Positions 1-9,865 are shown, numbered from the stretch's first letter. The stretch is 64,000 nucleotides of DNA from Melioribacteraceae bacterium (GCA_027030245.1 JALVFE010000016.1:1-64000); one strand, 5' to 3'. Translations and numbers: made by a program. Notes: generated by a model not told the origin, from the sequence alone.

Positions 1-281
1 TATTTTTTATATCAAATTTGCAGCACCTCGCCTTTTAGTTTATTGAGGAAGACTGTTTATAACAGTATGAAATAATTTTATTTGAAAGAACTTATATAAT
101 TGCAATGGGAGTATTTTTTGTGGTGAATTAACTCAAATATTGCAGCCGGACAACTCTGCTTGCGCGTTACTTGATTTTTAACATAACAATGACTAATGAC
201 TATTGACGATTGACCAATAACAAAATACATCACTCCGATTTGGTTTATGCTTCATATTGTTATATTGTTTTATGGATATGT

Positions 282-352
282 CACGCCATACGGCGTTTGA
301 GGAACAAAATAGAGAGTCCCTTTTAGATCCCGAAACCAGTTCGGGATGACAG
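282..352. repeat. Short intergenic repeat, tail module copy A
   Basis: The stretch starts with a small hairpin (ACGCC/GGCGT arms around ATAC) and ends with a second hairpin with arms TCCCGAA/TTCGGGA. The same two-hairpin arrangement recurs at 670-740, 998-1077 and 1345-1426. Translated on the minus strand it gives the familiar spurious peptide HPELVSGSK, which is why an ORF can be called here. It is a non-coding repeat. Confidence 0.75.
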
Positions 353-459
353 GTTCTATTCAATACGCCAAGGTGGACATAATAACAGACAAGAAATTCC
401 AAATAACAAATCCCAAATTCCAATAAACCGAATCAATTAAAAGAATAGTAGAACTATAC

Positions 460-740
460 ACGGCCTAAAACAATTTGCGTTAAAAAATTCGTGCGGAGTA
501 GCGTTAAAAAAATAATGCTGTCTGAGTCCCGGTATATCGGCAGATATAGCGGGACGAGTTCATTATTTTTAGCTACGAAGCTAAGAATTTTAGCAAATTG
601 TTTTCAGCCTTGATTTTTTCTTTGGTTCGTTTCTTTTGTATCAAGACAAAAGAAATGAACATTGTGTTTCACGCCATACGGCGTTTACGGGATGAAATGG
701 AGAATTCTTTTTAGATCCCGAAACGAGTTCGGGATGACAA
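460..740. repeat. Composite hairpin repeat, full copy 1
   Basis: The unit has three parts. First, a 138-nt imperfect palindrome at 467-604, closed by a perfect 12-bp inverted repeat (467-478 with 593-604) and with a central hairpin of arms 526-538 and 543-555. Second, a hairpin at 626-659 with a 14-bp stem carrying one G-T pair. Third, the two-hairpin tail module at 670-740. Bases 460-669 match 1135-1344 with no indels and only four differences I can see. There is no open frame of note and no transposase nearby, so it looks like a non-autonomous, REP/MITE-like intergenic element. Confidence 0.8.
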
Positions 741-838
741 GTTTTTCTTGCTGTCATGCTGTTCGCCGCAGGCGAATTGTTTCAGCATCTACTAAATTAT
801 TTTGTTACCAAAACCGTCTACGCGATAGTTGAATTAAA

Positions 839-985
839 CCTCCCGAACCCCGTAGGGGTGAAATATTTATAATAATCATATTCCCCTTTAACGTTAAAAC
901 CCCAGCGGGGTGACATCTTAAATTTGTGTTGTGATTTTGTGTCACTCCTAGCGGAGTTTGGGTTTTATGTTAGAATAATTGTTCT
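839..985. repeat. Run of short GC-rich palindromes
   Basis: Three short palindromes lie in an AT-rich background: ACCCCGTAGGGGT at 847-859, CCCCAGCGGGG at 900-910 and ACTCCTAGCGGAGT at 944-957. They are spaced about 40-50 bases apart. They resemble variants of one small hairpin motif rather than terminators, since no U-run follows them and no gene ends here. No coding potential is visible. Confidence 0.6.
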
Positions 986-997
986 ATAAATGTTTAA

Positions 998-1077
998 CAC
1001 CTACGGCGTTTGCGGGATGGAATGGTGAGTCCCTTTTAGATCCCGAAACAATCCGCCGGCGGCGAACGGGATGACAA
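998..1077. repeat. Short intergenic repeat, tail module copy C
   Basis: This is a third copy of the tail module: CACCTACGGCGTT, then the GGGATGGAATGG spacer, then a longer hairpin where the loop has become CAATCCGCCGGCGGCGAA. The loop variant is shared with copy D at 1345-1426, so there are two loop subtypes in this array. Confidence 0.7.
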
Positions 1078-1134
1078 TTCCGATGGCGGACAGGATGACA
1101 TGTTCTTCAATTAGTATTTTTCATAGAACAACAA

Positions 1135-1426
1135 ACGGCCTAAAACAATTTGCGTTAAAAAATTCGTGCGGAGTAGCGTTAGAAAAATAATGCTGTTTGA
1201 GTCCCGGTATATCGGTAGATATAGCGGGACGAGTTCATTATTTTTAGCTACGTAGCTAAGAATTTTAGCAAATTGTTTTCAGCCTTGATTTTTTCTTTGG
1301 TTCGTTTCTTTTGTATCAAGACAAAAGAAATGAACATTGTGTTTCACGCCATACGGCGTTTTCTGGTTGAAATGGAGAGTTCTTTTTAGATTCCGAAACA
1401 ATCCGCCGACGGCGGACGGGATGACT
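1135..1426. repeat. Composite hairpin repeat, full copy 2
   Basis: This is the second full copy of the unit at 460-740, in the same orientation and 675 bases downstream. The first 210 bases differ from copy 1 at about four positions, one of which turns the inner TAGCTACGAAGCTA into the perfect palindrome TAGCTACGTAGCTA. The tail (1345-1426) has the CCGCCGACGGCGG loop type rather than the loop of copy 1, so head and tail modules seem to recombine separately. Confidence 0.8.
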
Positions 1427-1525
1427 GAGAAAGAAACTTCAAATAACAAATAACAAATGACGATTGACCAATGACCAGTTCCTAACGTAAAACGTAAGAC
1501 GAAAAACGTAAGCCATAAAACGTAG

Positions 1526-1546
1526 GGGACGCAAATTTTGCGTCCC
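1526..1546. repeat. Perfect 10-bp inverted repeat, possible terminator
   Basis: GGGACGCAAA (1526-1535) and TTTGCGTCCC (1537-1546) form a perfect stem with a one-base centre. On the plus strand it is followed by ATTATTTTTTATTT. No plus-strand gene precedes it, and on the minus strand (downstream of nrdJ) there is no T-run, so it may simply be another palindromic repeat. The flanking bases 1440-1525 hold degenerate runs of related short words (AACGTAAAACGTAAGACG). Confidence 0.45.
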
Positions 1547-1616
1547 GAGAATTATTTTTTATTTGCGAATTAGCGCCTTAAAACGCCCTTGATTTTAAAC
1601 CGTATTTAATTGATTC

Positions 1617-4600
1617 TTAACTGCAACCGGTAGTTGCTCCGCAAGTTTCACACTTTAAGCATGTTCCGTTTCTTACCATAGTCATGCTTTGGCATTCCGG
1701 ACAAATATCGCCGGTGTAACCTTTGATTCTGGCTTCTTGCACCAAGTTAACCATCGCTTGAGTTTGGGAATCGACTTTTTTACCGTGACCGTTACCGTTC
1801 GACGGAACCGAGGTTTTTGGCTCTGTCTTATCCAACTGAATAACTCTTTCGCTAACAACCTCTTCGCTTTCGAAATCGGGTTCTACAACGGGGTTGTTAC
1901 CCGAGGGGTTGCTTAATTCGTCATCGGAAACATGAGCTAAATCGTTTCTTCCGAGATAGGTTACTGCCAATTCTCTGAAAATGTAATCGATTACCGAGGT
2001 TGCCATTTTGATTCGTTTGTTCCCGGTAACTATTCCTGCCGGTTCGAATTTGGTAAATACGAATGCATCTACAAATTCTTCCAAAGGAACACCGTGCTGC
2101 AAACCGAGTGAAATGGCAATTGCGAAACTGTTTAAAAGACTTCTGAATGCCGCACCTTCTTTATGCATATCCAAGAATATTTCACCAAGTTGTCCGTTTT
2201 CATATTCACCGGTTCGGATGTAAACGGTTTGACCGTTAATTTTTGCTTTTTGAGTATAACCGCCGCGTCTGTCGGGTAATCTTCTTCTTTTTGCAATGTA
2301 TCTGTGAATTATCCTTTCCGCAATTCTTACAATTTCGCTTTTTTCTTCTTTTTCGTCAACTTCTTCAATTTCCTCTGCAGCAGTTGTGTTTAACGGTTGA
2401 GAAAGTTTCGAACCGTCTCTGTAAAGTGCGTTTGCTTTCAAACCGAGTTTCCACGAATCGAGATAAGCTTTTTTAATATCTTCGATTGTTGCTTCCGCCG
2501 GGAAATTAATTGTTTTGGAAATGGCGCCGGAAATAAACGGCTGTGCGGCTGCCATCATTTTAATATGTGCTTCAGGTCGTATGAACCTCGTACCTATTTT
2601 TCCGCATTTGTTTGCCGTATCAAAAACAGGATAATGTTCGTGTTTAAGGAAAGGCGCCCCTTCAATTGTCATTGTTCCACAGACATAATCGTTTGCTTTG
2701 GATATCTGATCTTTCGTAAATCCGATTTCTTCCAAAATGTTCAGACTATAATCATTTAATTTTTCTTCGGGAATTCCCAGTGTGTCCTTGCAAAAATCTT
2801 CACCCAAAGTGTATTTGTTGAAAACAAATCCGAGCTCGAATGCGACGGGAAGTTGTTGCTCGATTCTACGAATGATTTCATCCGTAAATCCTTTTGCTTT
2901 GAGCGATTCTTTGTTGATATACGGACAACCTTCAAGCGTTCCGGTTCCTTTGGCGTAGTTAACGATTTCGTTAATCTGCTCTTGGTTATAACCCAATTTT
3001 TTCAGCGCCGGGGGAATCGATTGGTTGATAATTTTGAAATATCCGCCGCCGGCTAGTTTTTTAAATTTCACCAAAGCAAAATCGGGTTCAATTCCGGTGG
3101 TATCGCAATCCATTACCAAACCGATTGTTCCCGTAGGTGCTATTGCCGTAACTTGAGCATTTCTGTAACCATATTTTTTACCTAAATCCACAGCCAAATC
3201 GGCATCTTCTCTTGCCGCTTTAAGTAAATCGGACGGACAATGTTGAGGATCAATTCCTATCGGATGTACCGATAGTCCTTCGTATTCTTCTTTCGGTACG
3301 TTGTATGCAGCACGTCTATGATTACGAAGAACTCTTAACATTTCATCTCTGTTTTCATCATATTTGGAAAAGGTACCGAATTGCTTTGCCATTTCGGCCG
3401 AAGTAGCATACGCGCGCATATGCATTATTGCCGTTATGGCTCCCGTTATTGCAAGTGCCTCGTCACTATCGTACGGAATTCCCTGGCGCATCAACATCGA
3501 ACCTAAATTTGCATAACCTAATCCTAATGTTCTATAATCGTAACTGTTCTGTGCCACTTCTCTACTCGGATACTGAGCCATCAACACGCTTATTTCCAAT
3601 ACGATCGTCCATAATTTTGTTGCGTGTCTGAATGCCTTTATTCTAAAACTTTCTTTGTCAACGTCGTAAAATTTAACCAAATTAAGCGATGCCAAATTAC
3701 ATGCTGTGTTATCCAAAAACATATATTCGGAACACGGGTTCGATGCGTTTATTCTACCGCTGTTCGGGCAGGTATGCCATTCATTTATAGTTGTATCGTA
3801 TTGCAAACCCGGATCTGCCGAAGCCCAAGCGGCGTAACCGATTTGCTCCCATAAATCCCTTGCTTTTAGAGTTTTATACGGTTTCGGGTCTCTACCTTCT
3901 TTTTGGGATGTGTCGAGTTCCGTTCTCCAATACAAATTCCAATCATCGTCGTTAACCACGGCTTGCATAAATTCGTTAGAAACTCTAACGGAGTTATTCG
4001 CGTTTTGTCCCGAAACGGTTGCATAAGCTTCGGAAGTCCAATCGGTATTGTACACCGGAAATTCAATCGATGTAAAACCGAGTTTTGCCAGTTGAATTAC
4101 TTTTTCGATGTAATTTTCCGGAATCATTGCTCTTTTAGCTTCAATGATTGCCTGACGAAGTTTTTTATTTGTTCTCCTGTTAAACCTATCGTTTTCAGGA
4201 TGTTCATCGTAGCAAGCTTTCATTATTCTATTTAAATGTATATTGCACAATTGCGAACCGGCAACAAGCGCCGCAACTTTCTGCTCTTCAACAACTTTCC
4301 AATTAATGTATTCTTCAATATCGGGATGATCGATATCGAGAGTAACCATTTTGGCTGCCCTGCGCGTTGTACCTCCGGATTTAATTGCTCCGGCCGATCT
4401 GTCGCCGATTTTCAAGAAAGACATCAAGCCAGAAGATTTCCCGCCGCCGCTCAACGGTTCGTTTGCCCCGCGGATATTGGAAAAATTGGTTCCGGTTCCC
4501 GATCCATATTTAAATAAACGAGCTTCGCGAACCCACAAATCCATAATTCCGCCTTCGTTAACCAAATCGTCTTTTACCGATTGAATAAAACATGCGTGCG

Positions 4601-5186
4601 GTTGCGGATGTGTATACGCATCTTCGGATTTCGTAAGTGTTCCGGTTTTGAAATCAACATAATAATGTCCTTGGGAAGGTCCGTTAATTCCATAAGCCCA
4701 ATGCAAACCGGTGTTAAACCATTGCGGACTGTTGGGAGCGGCATATTGATTGGCAAGCATGTAAACCAATTCATCGTAAAATGCCAATGCATCTTCTTCG
4801 GTATCAAAGTAACCTGCCTTCCATCCCCAATAGGTCCAAGTTCCCGCTAATCTGTGGAAAACCTGACGGGAATCATTTTCATGGGTATATCTTTCTTTTT
4901 CCGGCAGTTCATTTAATCTTTCCTCATCTGCCTTCGAAGGCTGTAACCACTTCGGTACACCTTTTTCGTTTTTCTTCTTTAGTAATTTCGGAACACCGGC
5001 TTTTCTGAAATATTTTTGAGCAATAATGTCTGTTGCTACTTGCGACCAGCTTTTGGGAACGATCACGTCATCCATTTTGAAAACACTGGAACCGTTAGGA
5101 TTTTTAATTTCGGAGGTCCTCTTTTCGAATTCAATTCCTTCTAACGGATCCTGACCGGATTTTGTAAAAAGACGGGATATTTTCAT
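1617..5186 (-). CDS. nrdJ: Adenosylcobalamin-dependent ribonucleotide reductase (class II)
   Basis: Reduces ribonucleotides to deoxyribonucleotides with a radical generated from adenosylcobalamin, so it needs no oxygen. The 1189-aa product has the NPCSE active-site segment (Cys near residue 485), the glycyl-rich [20 protein letters not shown] segment of the large B12 enzymes, and a C-terminal tail with cysteine pairs (CPEC, CLKCETC, final GC) that relays electrons. The length fits the long B12-dependent type; I see no intein or break. Start is the ATG at 5186 after a GAGGTAAAC ribosome-binding site. It stands alone, divergent from malQ, with a structured leader upstream (5255-5341). No small subunit or nrdD gene is in the window. 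Confidence 0.95.
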   Translation of the reverse strand: MKISRLFTKSGQDPLEGIEFEKRTSEIKNPNGSSVFKMDDVIVPKSWSQVATDIIAQKYFRKAGVPKLLKKKNEKGVPKWLQPSKADEERLNELPEKERYTHENDSRQVFHRLAGTWTYWGWKAGYFDTEEDALAFYDELVYMLANQYAAPNSPQWFNTGLHWAYGINGPSQGHYYVDFKTGTLTKSEDAYTHPQPHACFIQSVKDDLVNEGGIMDLWVREARLFKYGSGTGTNFSNIRGANEPLSGGGKSSGLMSFLKIGDRSAGAIKSGGTTRRAAKMVTLDIDHPDIEEYINWKVVEEQKVAALVAGSQLCNIHLNRIMKACYDEHPENDRFNRRTNKKLRQAIIEAKRAMIPENYIEKVIQLAKLGFTSIEFPVYNTDWTSEAYATVSGQNANNSVRVSNEFMQAVVNDDDWNLYWRTELDTSQKEGRDPKPYKTLKARDLWEQIGYAAWASADPGLQYDTTINEWHTCPNSGRINASNPCSEYMFLDNTACNLASLNLVKFYDVDKESFRIKAFRHATKLWTIVLEISVLMAQYPSREVAQNSYDYRTLGLGYANLGSMLMRQGIPYDSDEALAITGAITAIMHMRAYATSAEMAKQFGTFSKYDENRDEMLRVLRNHRRAAYNVPKEEYEGLSVHPIGIDPQHCPSDLLKAAREDADLAVDLGKKYGYRNAQVTAIAPTGTIGLVMDCDTTGIEPDFALVKFKKLAGGGYFKIINQSIPPALKKLGYNQEQINEIVNYAKGTGTLEGCPYINKESLKAKGFTDEIIRRIEQQLPVAFELGFVFNKYTLGEDFCKDTLGIPEEKLNDYSLNILEEIGFTKDQISKANDYVCGTMTIEGAPFLKHEHYPVFDTANKCGKIGTRFIRPEAHIKMMAAAQPFISGAISKTINFPAEATIEDIKKAYLDSWKLGLKANALYRDGSKLSQPLNTTAAEEIEEVDEKEEKSEIVRIAERIIHRYIAKRRRLPDRRGGYTQKAKINGQTVYIRTGEYENGQLGEIFLDMHKEGAAFRSLLNSFAIAISLGLQHGVPLEEFVDAFVFTKFEPAGIVTGNKRIKMATSVIDYIFRELAVTYLGRNDLAHVSDDELSNPSGNNPVVEPDFESEEVVSERVIQLDKTEPKTSVPSNGNGHGKKVDSQTQAMVNLVQEARIKGYTGDICPECQSMTMVRNGTCLKCETCGATTGCS

Positions 5187-5692
5187 GTTTACCTCATGTA
5201 AGAAATTTTAATGTTTCGACCAATTTATTAAATGAACTGTTTGTTCGAAGTTGCATCAAAAGTAAATAATAAAGAAAGTAGTAGAACTACGTCTGACGAG
5301 TGAGATTTTCAGACTTATTTATTTGAATATTTACTTTTGATAAAACCCCAGAAAAGTACACCAGCCAGGCTAGATGTTAAGTGAAAATTGGGATTGAAAA
5401 TTTAATCAATTACCTGAAAAAGTCAAATATTTTTTTGTGAAATAAATTTATTGATTAACTTTTCCGCTAAAATCTTCGTTTTATACGATAAAATAAAAAA
5501 AGATTTTTTCTCCTATTTTTTGCTCAATAATAAAATTGCCGAACATGAATTCCCGGGCGTGAATTTTTCAAAACAAAAATGTTCTTTTCAGCTCAATTAA
5601 TCAAGCGCAATCAAAACATTTTTGGTAAGAAAACCTTAAATTGAACAGTAAAAAAATCATTCACTGTTAACACTAAATTTTCGAGGAAATAA
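5187..5692. other. Divergent intergenic region between nrdJ and malQ
   Basis: This 506-base AT-rich region carries the promoters of both genes. The nrdJ side holds a compact inverted-repeat structure (5255-5341). The malQ side holds AACAGT/ACTGTT arms at about 5644-5668, close to the malQ start, which could be an operator or chance. I could not find a cobalamin riboswitch B12 box or a convincing promoter pair. No ORF is credible. Confidence 0.6.
5255..5341 (-). promoter_or_regulatory. Candidate structured leader RNA of nrdJ
   Basis: A perfect 14-bp inverted repeat (5255-5268 with 5328-5341) encloses two smaller hairpins: GTAGT/ACTAC (5278-5290, loop of 3) and GTCTGA/TCAGAC (5291-5314, loop of 12). 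Transcribed toward nrdJ this would fold as a three-way junction ending about 68 bases before the start codon. It does not look like an intrinsic terminator, since no U-run follows. A small MITE-like insertion is the main alternative, but no target-site duplication is visible. Confidence 0.45.
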
Positions 5693-7237
5693 ATGGAATT
5701 TAAGAGAAGCGCCGGGATTCTTCTTCATCCGACATCGTTGCCCGGTCCGTATGGCATCGGGGATTTGGGGAAGAACGCATACAAATTTGTTGATTTTTTA
5801 AAAGATGCAGGACAAACACTTTGGCAAGTTTTCCCGCTCGGACCTACAGGCTACGGCGATTCGCCTTACCAATGCTTTTCGGCTTTCGCGGGCAATCCGT
5901 TACTTATAAATCCCGACATGCTGGTTGAAGACGGATTATTATCAAAACCGGATTTGCAAAATATTCCTTCGTTCAATCCGCAAAAAATTGATTACGGAAA
6001 AGTGATTGAATACAAAAAATCGTTGCTCAAAAAAGCATACGAAAATTATACGGCTGACGGTCGTATATTTAAAAAAGAATGCGGAAAGTTCTGCGCCGAA
6101 AATGAATTTTGGTTGGAAGATTTTGCAACGTTTATGGCGTTGAAAGATTTCCATAACGGAATTCAATGGAGCGAATGGGAAAAAGATTTTGCATTCAGAG
6201 ATGAAAAAAAACTGGTAAAATGGGAAACCGAACATGCAAAAGAAATTGACTATTATCGCTTCACGCAATACGTATTTTTTAAGCAATGGAATAAATTAAA
6301 AAAATATACCAACGAAAACGGGATAAAAATCATTGGCGATCTTCCGATTTTTGTAGCATACGACAGTTCGGACGTTTGGGCAAATAAATCACTTTTTTCG
6401 GTAGACGAAAAAACCGGAAAACTTGAAACCGTTGCCGGTGTGCCGCCCGATTATTTTAGTCCGACCGGCCAACTCTGGGGAAATCCGCTTTACCGTTGGG
6501 ATGTTATGGAAAAGAATAATTTCCGGTGGTGGAAACTGCGAATGAAAAAAATGTACGAACTCGTTGATATAGTACGTATAGATCATTTCCGTGGTTTTGA
6601 TGCTTATTGGGAAATCCCAGGGGATGCCGAAACTGCGGTAAACGGGCGATGGGTTAAAGCGCCGGGTAAAAAATTATTCTCGGCAATTAAAAAAGAATTG
6701 GGCGACGTTCCGATTTTAGCCGAAGACCTTGGCGTAATAACAAAAAGCGTGGAAGAACTAAGGGATCATTTCGGATTTCCGGGAATGAAAATATTACAGT
6801 TCGCTTTCGGTCCGGATGGTGATAAGAATTTTCTGCCGCATAATTACACACGCAATTGTGTTGTTTATACCGGCTCGCACGATAACGATACGACACGCGG
6901 CTTTTTCGAAAAAGAACGCGAAAAGAAGAGCGGCATCTACGAATGGGCACAGAAATATTTGAACTACGACGGCGATAATATTTGTTTTGCGTTAATCCAT
7001 TTGGCTTATTCGTCGGTTGCCAACATTGTAATTATACCGATGCAAGACGTACTTAATTTGGGTTCTGAAGCAAGAATGAACTTCCCCGGTAAACCGGACG
7101 GGAATTGGCAATGGCGTTTTACTTGGGAACAAATTCATCCCGGATTGTCTAACATTTACAAAGAATTAACCGGAATATTCGAAAGACCGCCTAAGAAAAA
7201 ACAAAAACACGAAGAAATAGAAGTTACAGAAAAGTAA
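5693..7237 (+). CDS. malQ: 4-alpha-glucanotransferase (amylomaltase)
   Basis: Transfers alpha-1,4-glucan segments between maltodextrins during glycogen or maltose use in the cytoplasm. The 514-aa length fits the GH77 family. Visible signatures are HPTSLPGPYGIGDLG at the N-terminus, GDLPIFVAYDSSDVW, the nucleophile region VRIDHFRGF (Asp297), the acid/base AEDLG (Glu344) and SHDND (Asp397). The C-terminus ends in a short Lys-rich tail (RPPKKKQKHEE). Start ATG follows GAGGAAATAA. A TerB-like gene begins 10 bases after the stop and is probably co-transcribed. Confidence 0.95.
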   Translation: MEFKRSAGILLHPTSLPGPYGIGDLGKNAYKFVDFLKDAGQTLWQVFPLGPTGYGDSPYQCFSAFAGNPLLINPDMLVEDGLLSKPDLQNIPSFNPQKIDYGKVIEYKKSLLKKAYENYTADGRIFKKECGKFCAENEFWLEDFATFMALKDFHNGIQWSEWEKDFAFRDEKKLVKWETEHAKEIDYYRFTQYVFFKQWNKLKKYTNENGIKIIGDLPIFVAYDSSDVWANKSLFSVDEKTGKLETVAGVPPDYFSPTGQLWGNPLYRWDVMEKNNFRWWKLRMKKMYELVDIVRIDHFRGFDAYWEIPGDAETAVNGRWVKAPGKKLFSAIKKELGDVPILAEDLGVITKSVEELRDHFGFPGMKILQFAFGPDGDKNFLPHNYTRNCVVYTGSHDNDTTRGFFEKEREKKSGIYEWAQKYLNYDGDNICFALIHLAYSSVANIVIIPMQDVLNLGSEARMNFPGKPDGNWQWRFTWEQIHPGLSNIYKELTGIFERPPKKKQKHEEIEVTEK

Positions 7238-7247
7238 TGGAGTAAAA

Positions 7248-7754
7248 ATGATTAAAATTTTAAGGGAATTACTCGGCGCAATCGAAAATAAAAAAGAACC
7301 AACCGCCAATAATGTGAATTCCAACCGTGCGGGTGAGACCGAAAACGACCCGAGAAGTTTGGAAGTGGCAACATGCGCCCTGTTCTTGGAAATTGCTAAT
7401 TCCGATGAACACTTCGATGAAGTAGAACGGGAAAAAATTGTTTCCATAATGAAAAAAACTTTCGGATTGAACGAAAAAGAGATTGAAGATTTAATGGCAG
7501 TTACAAGTGAAGAAGTTAAGAAAAGCGTAAGTATTTACGAGTTTACGGATATAATAAATCAACATTATAATTACGATGAAAAAATTAAGATAATAGAAAA
7601 CTTGTGGAGAATAGTCCTTGCCGACAACGAACTTCATAAGTATGAAGATTACATGATTAGATTGATAAGCACGAACTTGCACATTTCACATCGTGATTTC
7701 ATAGCAGCTAAGTTAAGAGTGAAGGAAGAAATGAAAAAGGAAAATCCGGATTAA
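7248..7754 (+). CDS. TerB-like protein
   Basis: A 168-aa all-helical protein resembling the TerB/DjlA-type domain. After a low-complexity N-terminus (about 1-40) come two acidic segments typical of the family: EIANSDEHFDEVEREKI near residue 52 and VLADNELHKYEDYMIR near residue 125. These acidic loops are thought to bind metal ions in TerB. There is no signal peptide or J domain. It follows malQ by 10 bases. A link to tellurite resistance should not be assumed; single TerB-like genes are common and mostly uncharacterised. Confidence 0.75.
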   Translation: MIKILRELLGAIENKKEPTANNVNSNRAGETENDPRSLEVATCALFLEIANSDEHFDEVEREKIVSIMKKTFGLNEKEIEDLMAVTSEEVKKSVSIYEFTDIINQHYNYDEKIKIIENLWRIVLADNELHKYEDYMIRLISTNLHISHRDFIAAKLRVKEEMKKENPD

Positions 7755-7865
7755 GAACTTTGTATTATAGAATTTAATACAAAAAATGTGAAGGAATAAA
7801 ATAAATTTACATAAGTATCTTATATAAAAATATTATTTTTACATTCAAAACCTAAGGTTGAAAAT

Positions 7866-8721
7866 ATGGAATTTTGGGATATAGAAACTGAAAAGATTTT
7901 TTTTTATTGAAGCATTAAGAAGTTTTGCTTCACCAGAACAGCTATTTTATAAGTTGACTAATGGCTATTTTGCGTATGTCCCTAAAGGGAAACGTGCGGA
8001 AGGACAAACATTACAAAGTAAAAATTCACTCATTGGACAATACACAGAAAAATGGTGTAAAGACTTTTTCAAACCAATTGCTGAAAGCTTAGACTTATTT
8101 GCAATAAATAATGTTGTATGTCCTGAACTTGGTTTAACCACGGAAAGCGAAGCCGATTTAGCATTTTGTAAAACTAATGACACCCATCAAAAGGCAGAAA
8201 ATATAAAATTACTTATAGAAATTAAAATGAGTATTGTAAATAATTATAAATACGAAAAAGGAAAAGTTATCTATATTGGTGATTATAACACACATAAAGG
8301 TAAACCTTCGCTTCTTCGTTCGGATTCTATGCTAAAAGCTATTGGGAAATCAATAAATATTCGTGTTTCGGGACTAGAATCAACAAAAATACCGATAATA
8401 ATTTTAGGGAATACTCCTATAACAAAATATTATGTTAAAAAAGTAGATTTTTTAAAAAAAGCTGGAGTTATTCAAGGTTTCATTTCAATATACCCCAATC
8501 CGACTGATGATTTTATAGTTAACACAAAAGATAACGGGTTCCAAACATTTAGTAATTACCAAGTTTTAAGCAATTTTATTAAAGAAATAGTAAATTCTGA
8601 TATGAATTTCTTTTCTTCAATGTTACCTAAAATAAAATTAGGACAAATAATATCTATTGCTGCAAAAGAGAAAGACGATATGGCAAAAGCGGAAAAATTT
8701 TTAAGTTTAATAGGAAAATAA
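7866..8721 (+). CDS. Putative type II restriction endonuclease, frameshifted at a T9 tract
   Basis: The reading frame open to the stop at 8721 has only a TTG near 7954 as an early start. An ATG at 7866 with AAGG upstream opens MEFWDIETEKIFF and hits a stop after the homopolymer T9 at 7897-7905. Removing one T joins both frames into one 284-aa protein continuing IEALRSFASPEQLFYK into LTNGYFAYVPKG. The joined protein has a possible PD-(D/E)xK core: Asp97 in ESEADLAF and E118-I-K120 in LLIEIKMS. It ends one base before a DNA methyltransferase start, the usual layout of a restriction-modification pair. The family and recognition site are not recognised. The run may be a phase-variable switch, a slippage site or a sequencing error. 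Confidence 0.7.
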
Positions 8722-8722
8722 A

Positions 8723-9646
8723 ATGAACAAAACTTCATATAAAAAGAGACAAGGTACCGAATCAAGTTCATTTGGGACAAACGGAAGAATTAATCACGAT
8801 TCTTCAAAATTTTACAATTCAAAATTATATAAGGAATTCAAAACTAAACAAAGAGTTAGTAAAATTATCAATGAATTTCCAAAAGAGTTATTAAATACTA
8901 TTATTTTAGGTTCAGCTGAAAATATGTCTATGATTCCTGACAACTCACTACATCTAATGATTACTTCACCACCATACAATGCATCAAAAGAATATGATGA
9001 AGATTTATCATTGAATGAATATTTAGAAATGTTGAAAAAAGTTTTTAAAGAAACATATCGCGTCCTAGTGAATGGTGGTCGTGCGTGTATAAATGTTGCG
9101 AATCTTGGTAGGAAACCTTATATCCCACTTTCAGATTATATTTCTCTAATGATGATTGAAATCGGATTTAATATGCGTGGTGAAATAATTTGGAATAAAG
9201 CATCAAGTGCAAGTCCTTCTACTGCTTGGGGAAGTTGGATGTCGGCTTCCAATCCAATTCTAAGAGACATTCACGAATATATTTTAGTATTTTCAAAAGG
9301 TGATTATAAAAGAGAACGAAAAGGGAACGAAAAAAAAACAAAACAAAATACTATTACGAAAGAAGAATTCATGGAATGGACAAAATCAATCTGGACATTC
9401 AATGCTGAATCAGCAAAACGAATTGGACATCCTGCACCATTTCCTGTTGATTTACCTTACAGACTTATTCAGCTATACTCATTTACTACAGACATTGTTC
9501 TTGACCCTTTTATGGGAAGTGGAACAACAGCAATTGCAGCCCTTAAAAGTAATAGAAATTATGTAGGTTTTGAAATTAGTGAAAAATATATAAAACTAGC
9601 AAAACAACGAATAGCCCCATATGAAAATATGATAAAATTTAGTTAA
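8723..9646 (+). CDS. Site-specific DNA methyltransferase (beta class, likely N4-cytosine)
   Basis: A 307-aa modification enzyme using S-adenosylmethionine. Motif IV is TSPPYN (SPPY at 82-85) and comes before motif I, DPFMGSGTT (261-269), which is the beta-class order. SPPY is the form most often seen in N4-cytosine enzymes, though some N6-adenine enzymes share it. The target-recognition part lies between (about 120-235), with the conserved-looking segment SPSTAWGSWMSASNP. The ATG is one base after the stop of the putative nuclease. The pair is visibly more AT-rich than malQ or fadD on either side, consistent with acquisition by transfer. Sequence specificity cannot be read from the window. 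Confidence 0.9.
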   Translation: MNKTSYKKRQGTESSSFGTNGRINHDSSKFYNSKLYKEFKTKQRVSKIINEFPKELLNTIILGSAENMSMIPDNSLHLMITSPPYNASKEYDEDLSLNEYLEMLKKVFKETYRVLVNGGRACINVANLGRKPYIPLSDYISLMMIEIGFNMRGEIIWNKASSASPSTAWGSWMSASNPILRDIHEYILVFSKGDYKRERKGNEKKTKQNTITKEEFMEWTKSIWTFNAESAKRIGHPAPFPVDLPYRLIQLYSFTTDIVLDPFMGSGTTAIAALKSNRNYVGFEISEKYIKLAKQRIAPYENMIKFS

Positions 9647-9772
9647 AATCACTTTTAAACGTAATTAAAGTAAAATGCTTAACCAAATGACTGGCTTATT
9701 AATCTTTCCTTATTCAGAGCTAGAACCGTTTGTCTATTTCAAAAATAAATTTTCTTCTTTTGTAAAACTAAT

Positions 9773-9801
9773 TGTAGGACAACTTGCCAAGTTGTCCTAC
9801 A
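9773..9801. terminator. Inverted repeat between convergent genes, possible bidirectional terminator
   Basis: TGTAGGACAACTTG (9773-9786) and CAAGTTGTCCTACA (9788-9801) form a perfect 14-bp inverted repeat with a one-base centre. It lies between the methyltransferase (plus) and the acyl-CoA synthetase (minus), where a shared terminator would be expected. The flanks are AT-rich but lack a clean U-run, so it may instead be a dispersed palindromic repeat. Confidence 0.45.
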
Positions 9802-9865
9802 AATATTTCTTCCTTGAAAATAAAATAAAAATCTTGCCTATTTAAATTCCACCTAGGAAAAATTA

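Noticed and set aside
193-423. 76-aa minus-strand ORF containing HPELVSGSK
   Set aside because: It is the translation of the hairpin repeat at 282-352, a familiar spurious peptide from intergenic repeats; no ribosome-binding site or conserved protein context.
1617-5186. Intein within the long ribonucleotide reductase
   Set aside because: No splicing-block motifs and the length is normal for the B12-dependent class; same conclusion for rpoB and rpoC.
5187-5692. Cobalamin riboswitch upstream of nrdJ
   Set aside because: Expected for a B12-dependent enzyme, but I could not find a B12-box-like core on the nrdJ strand. The structure at 5255-5341 is too small and differently arranged.
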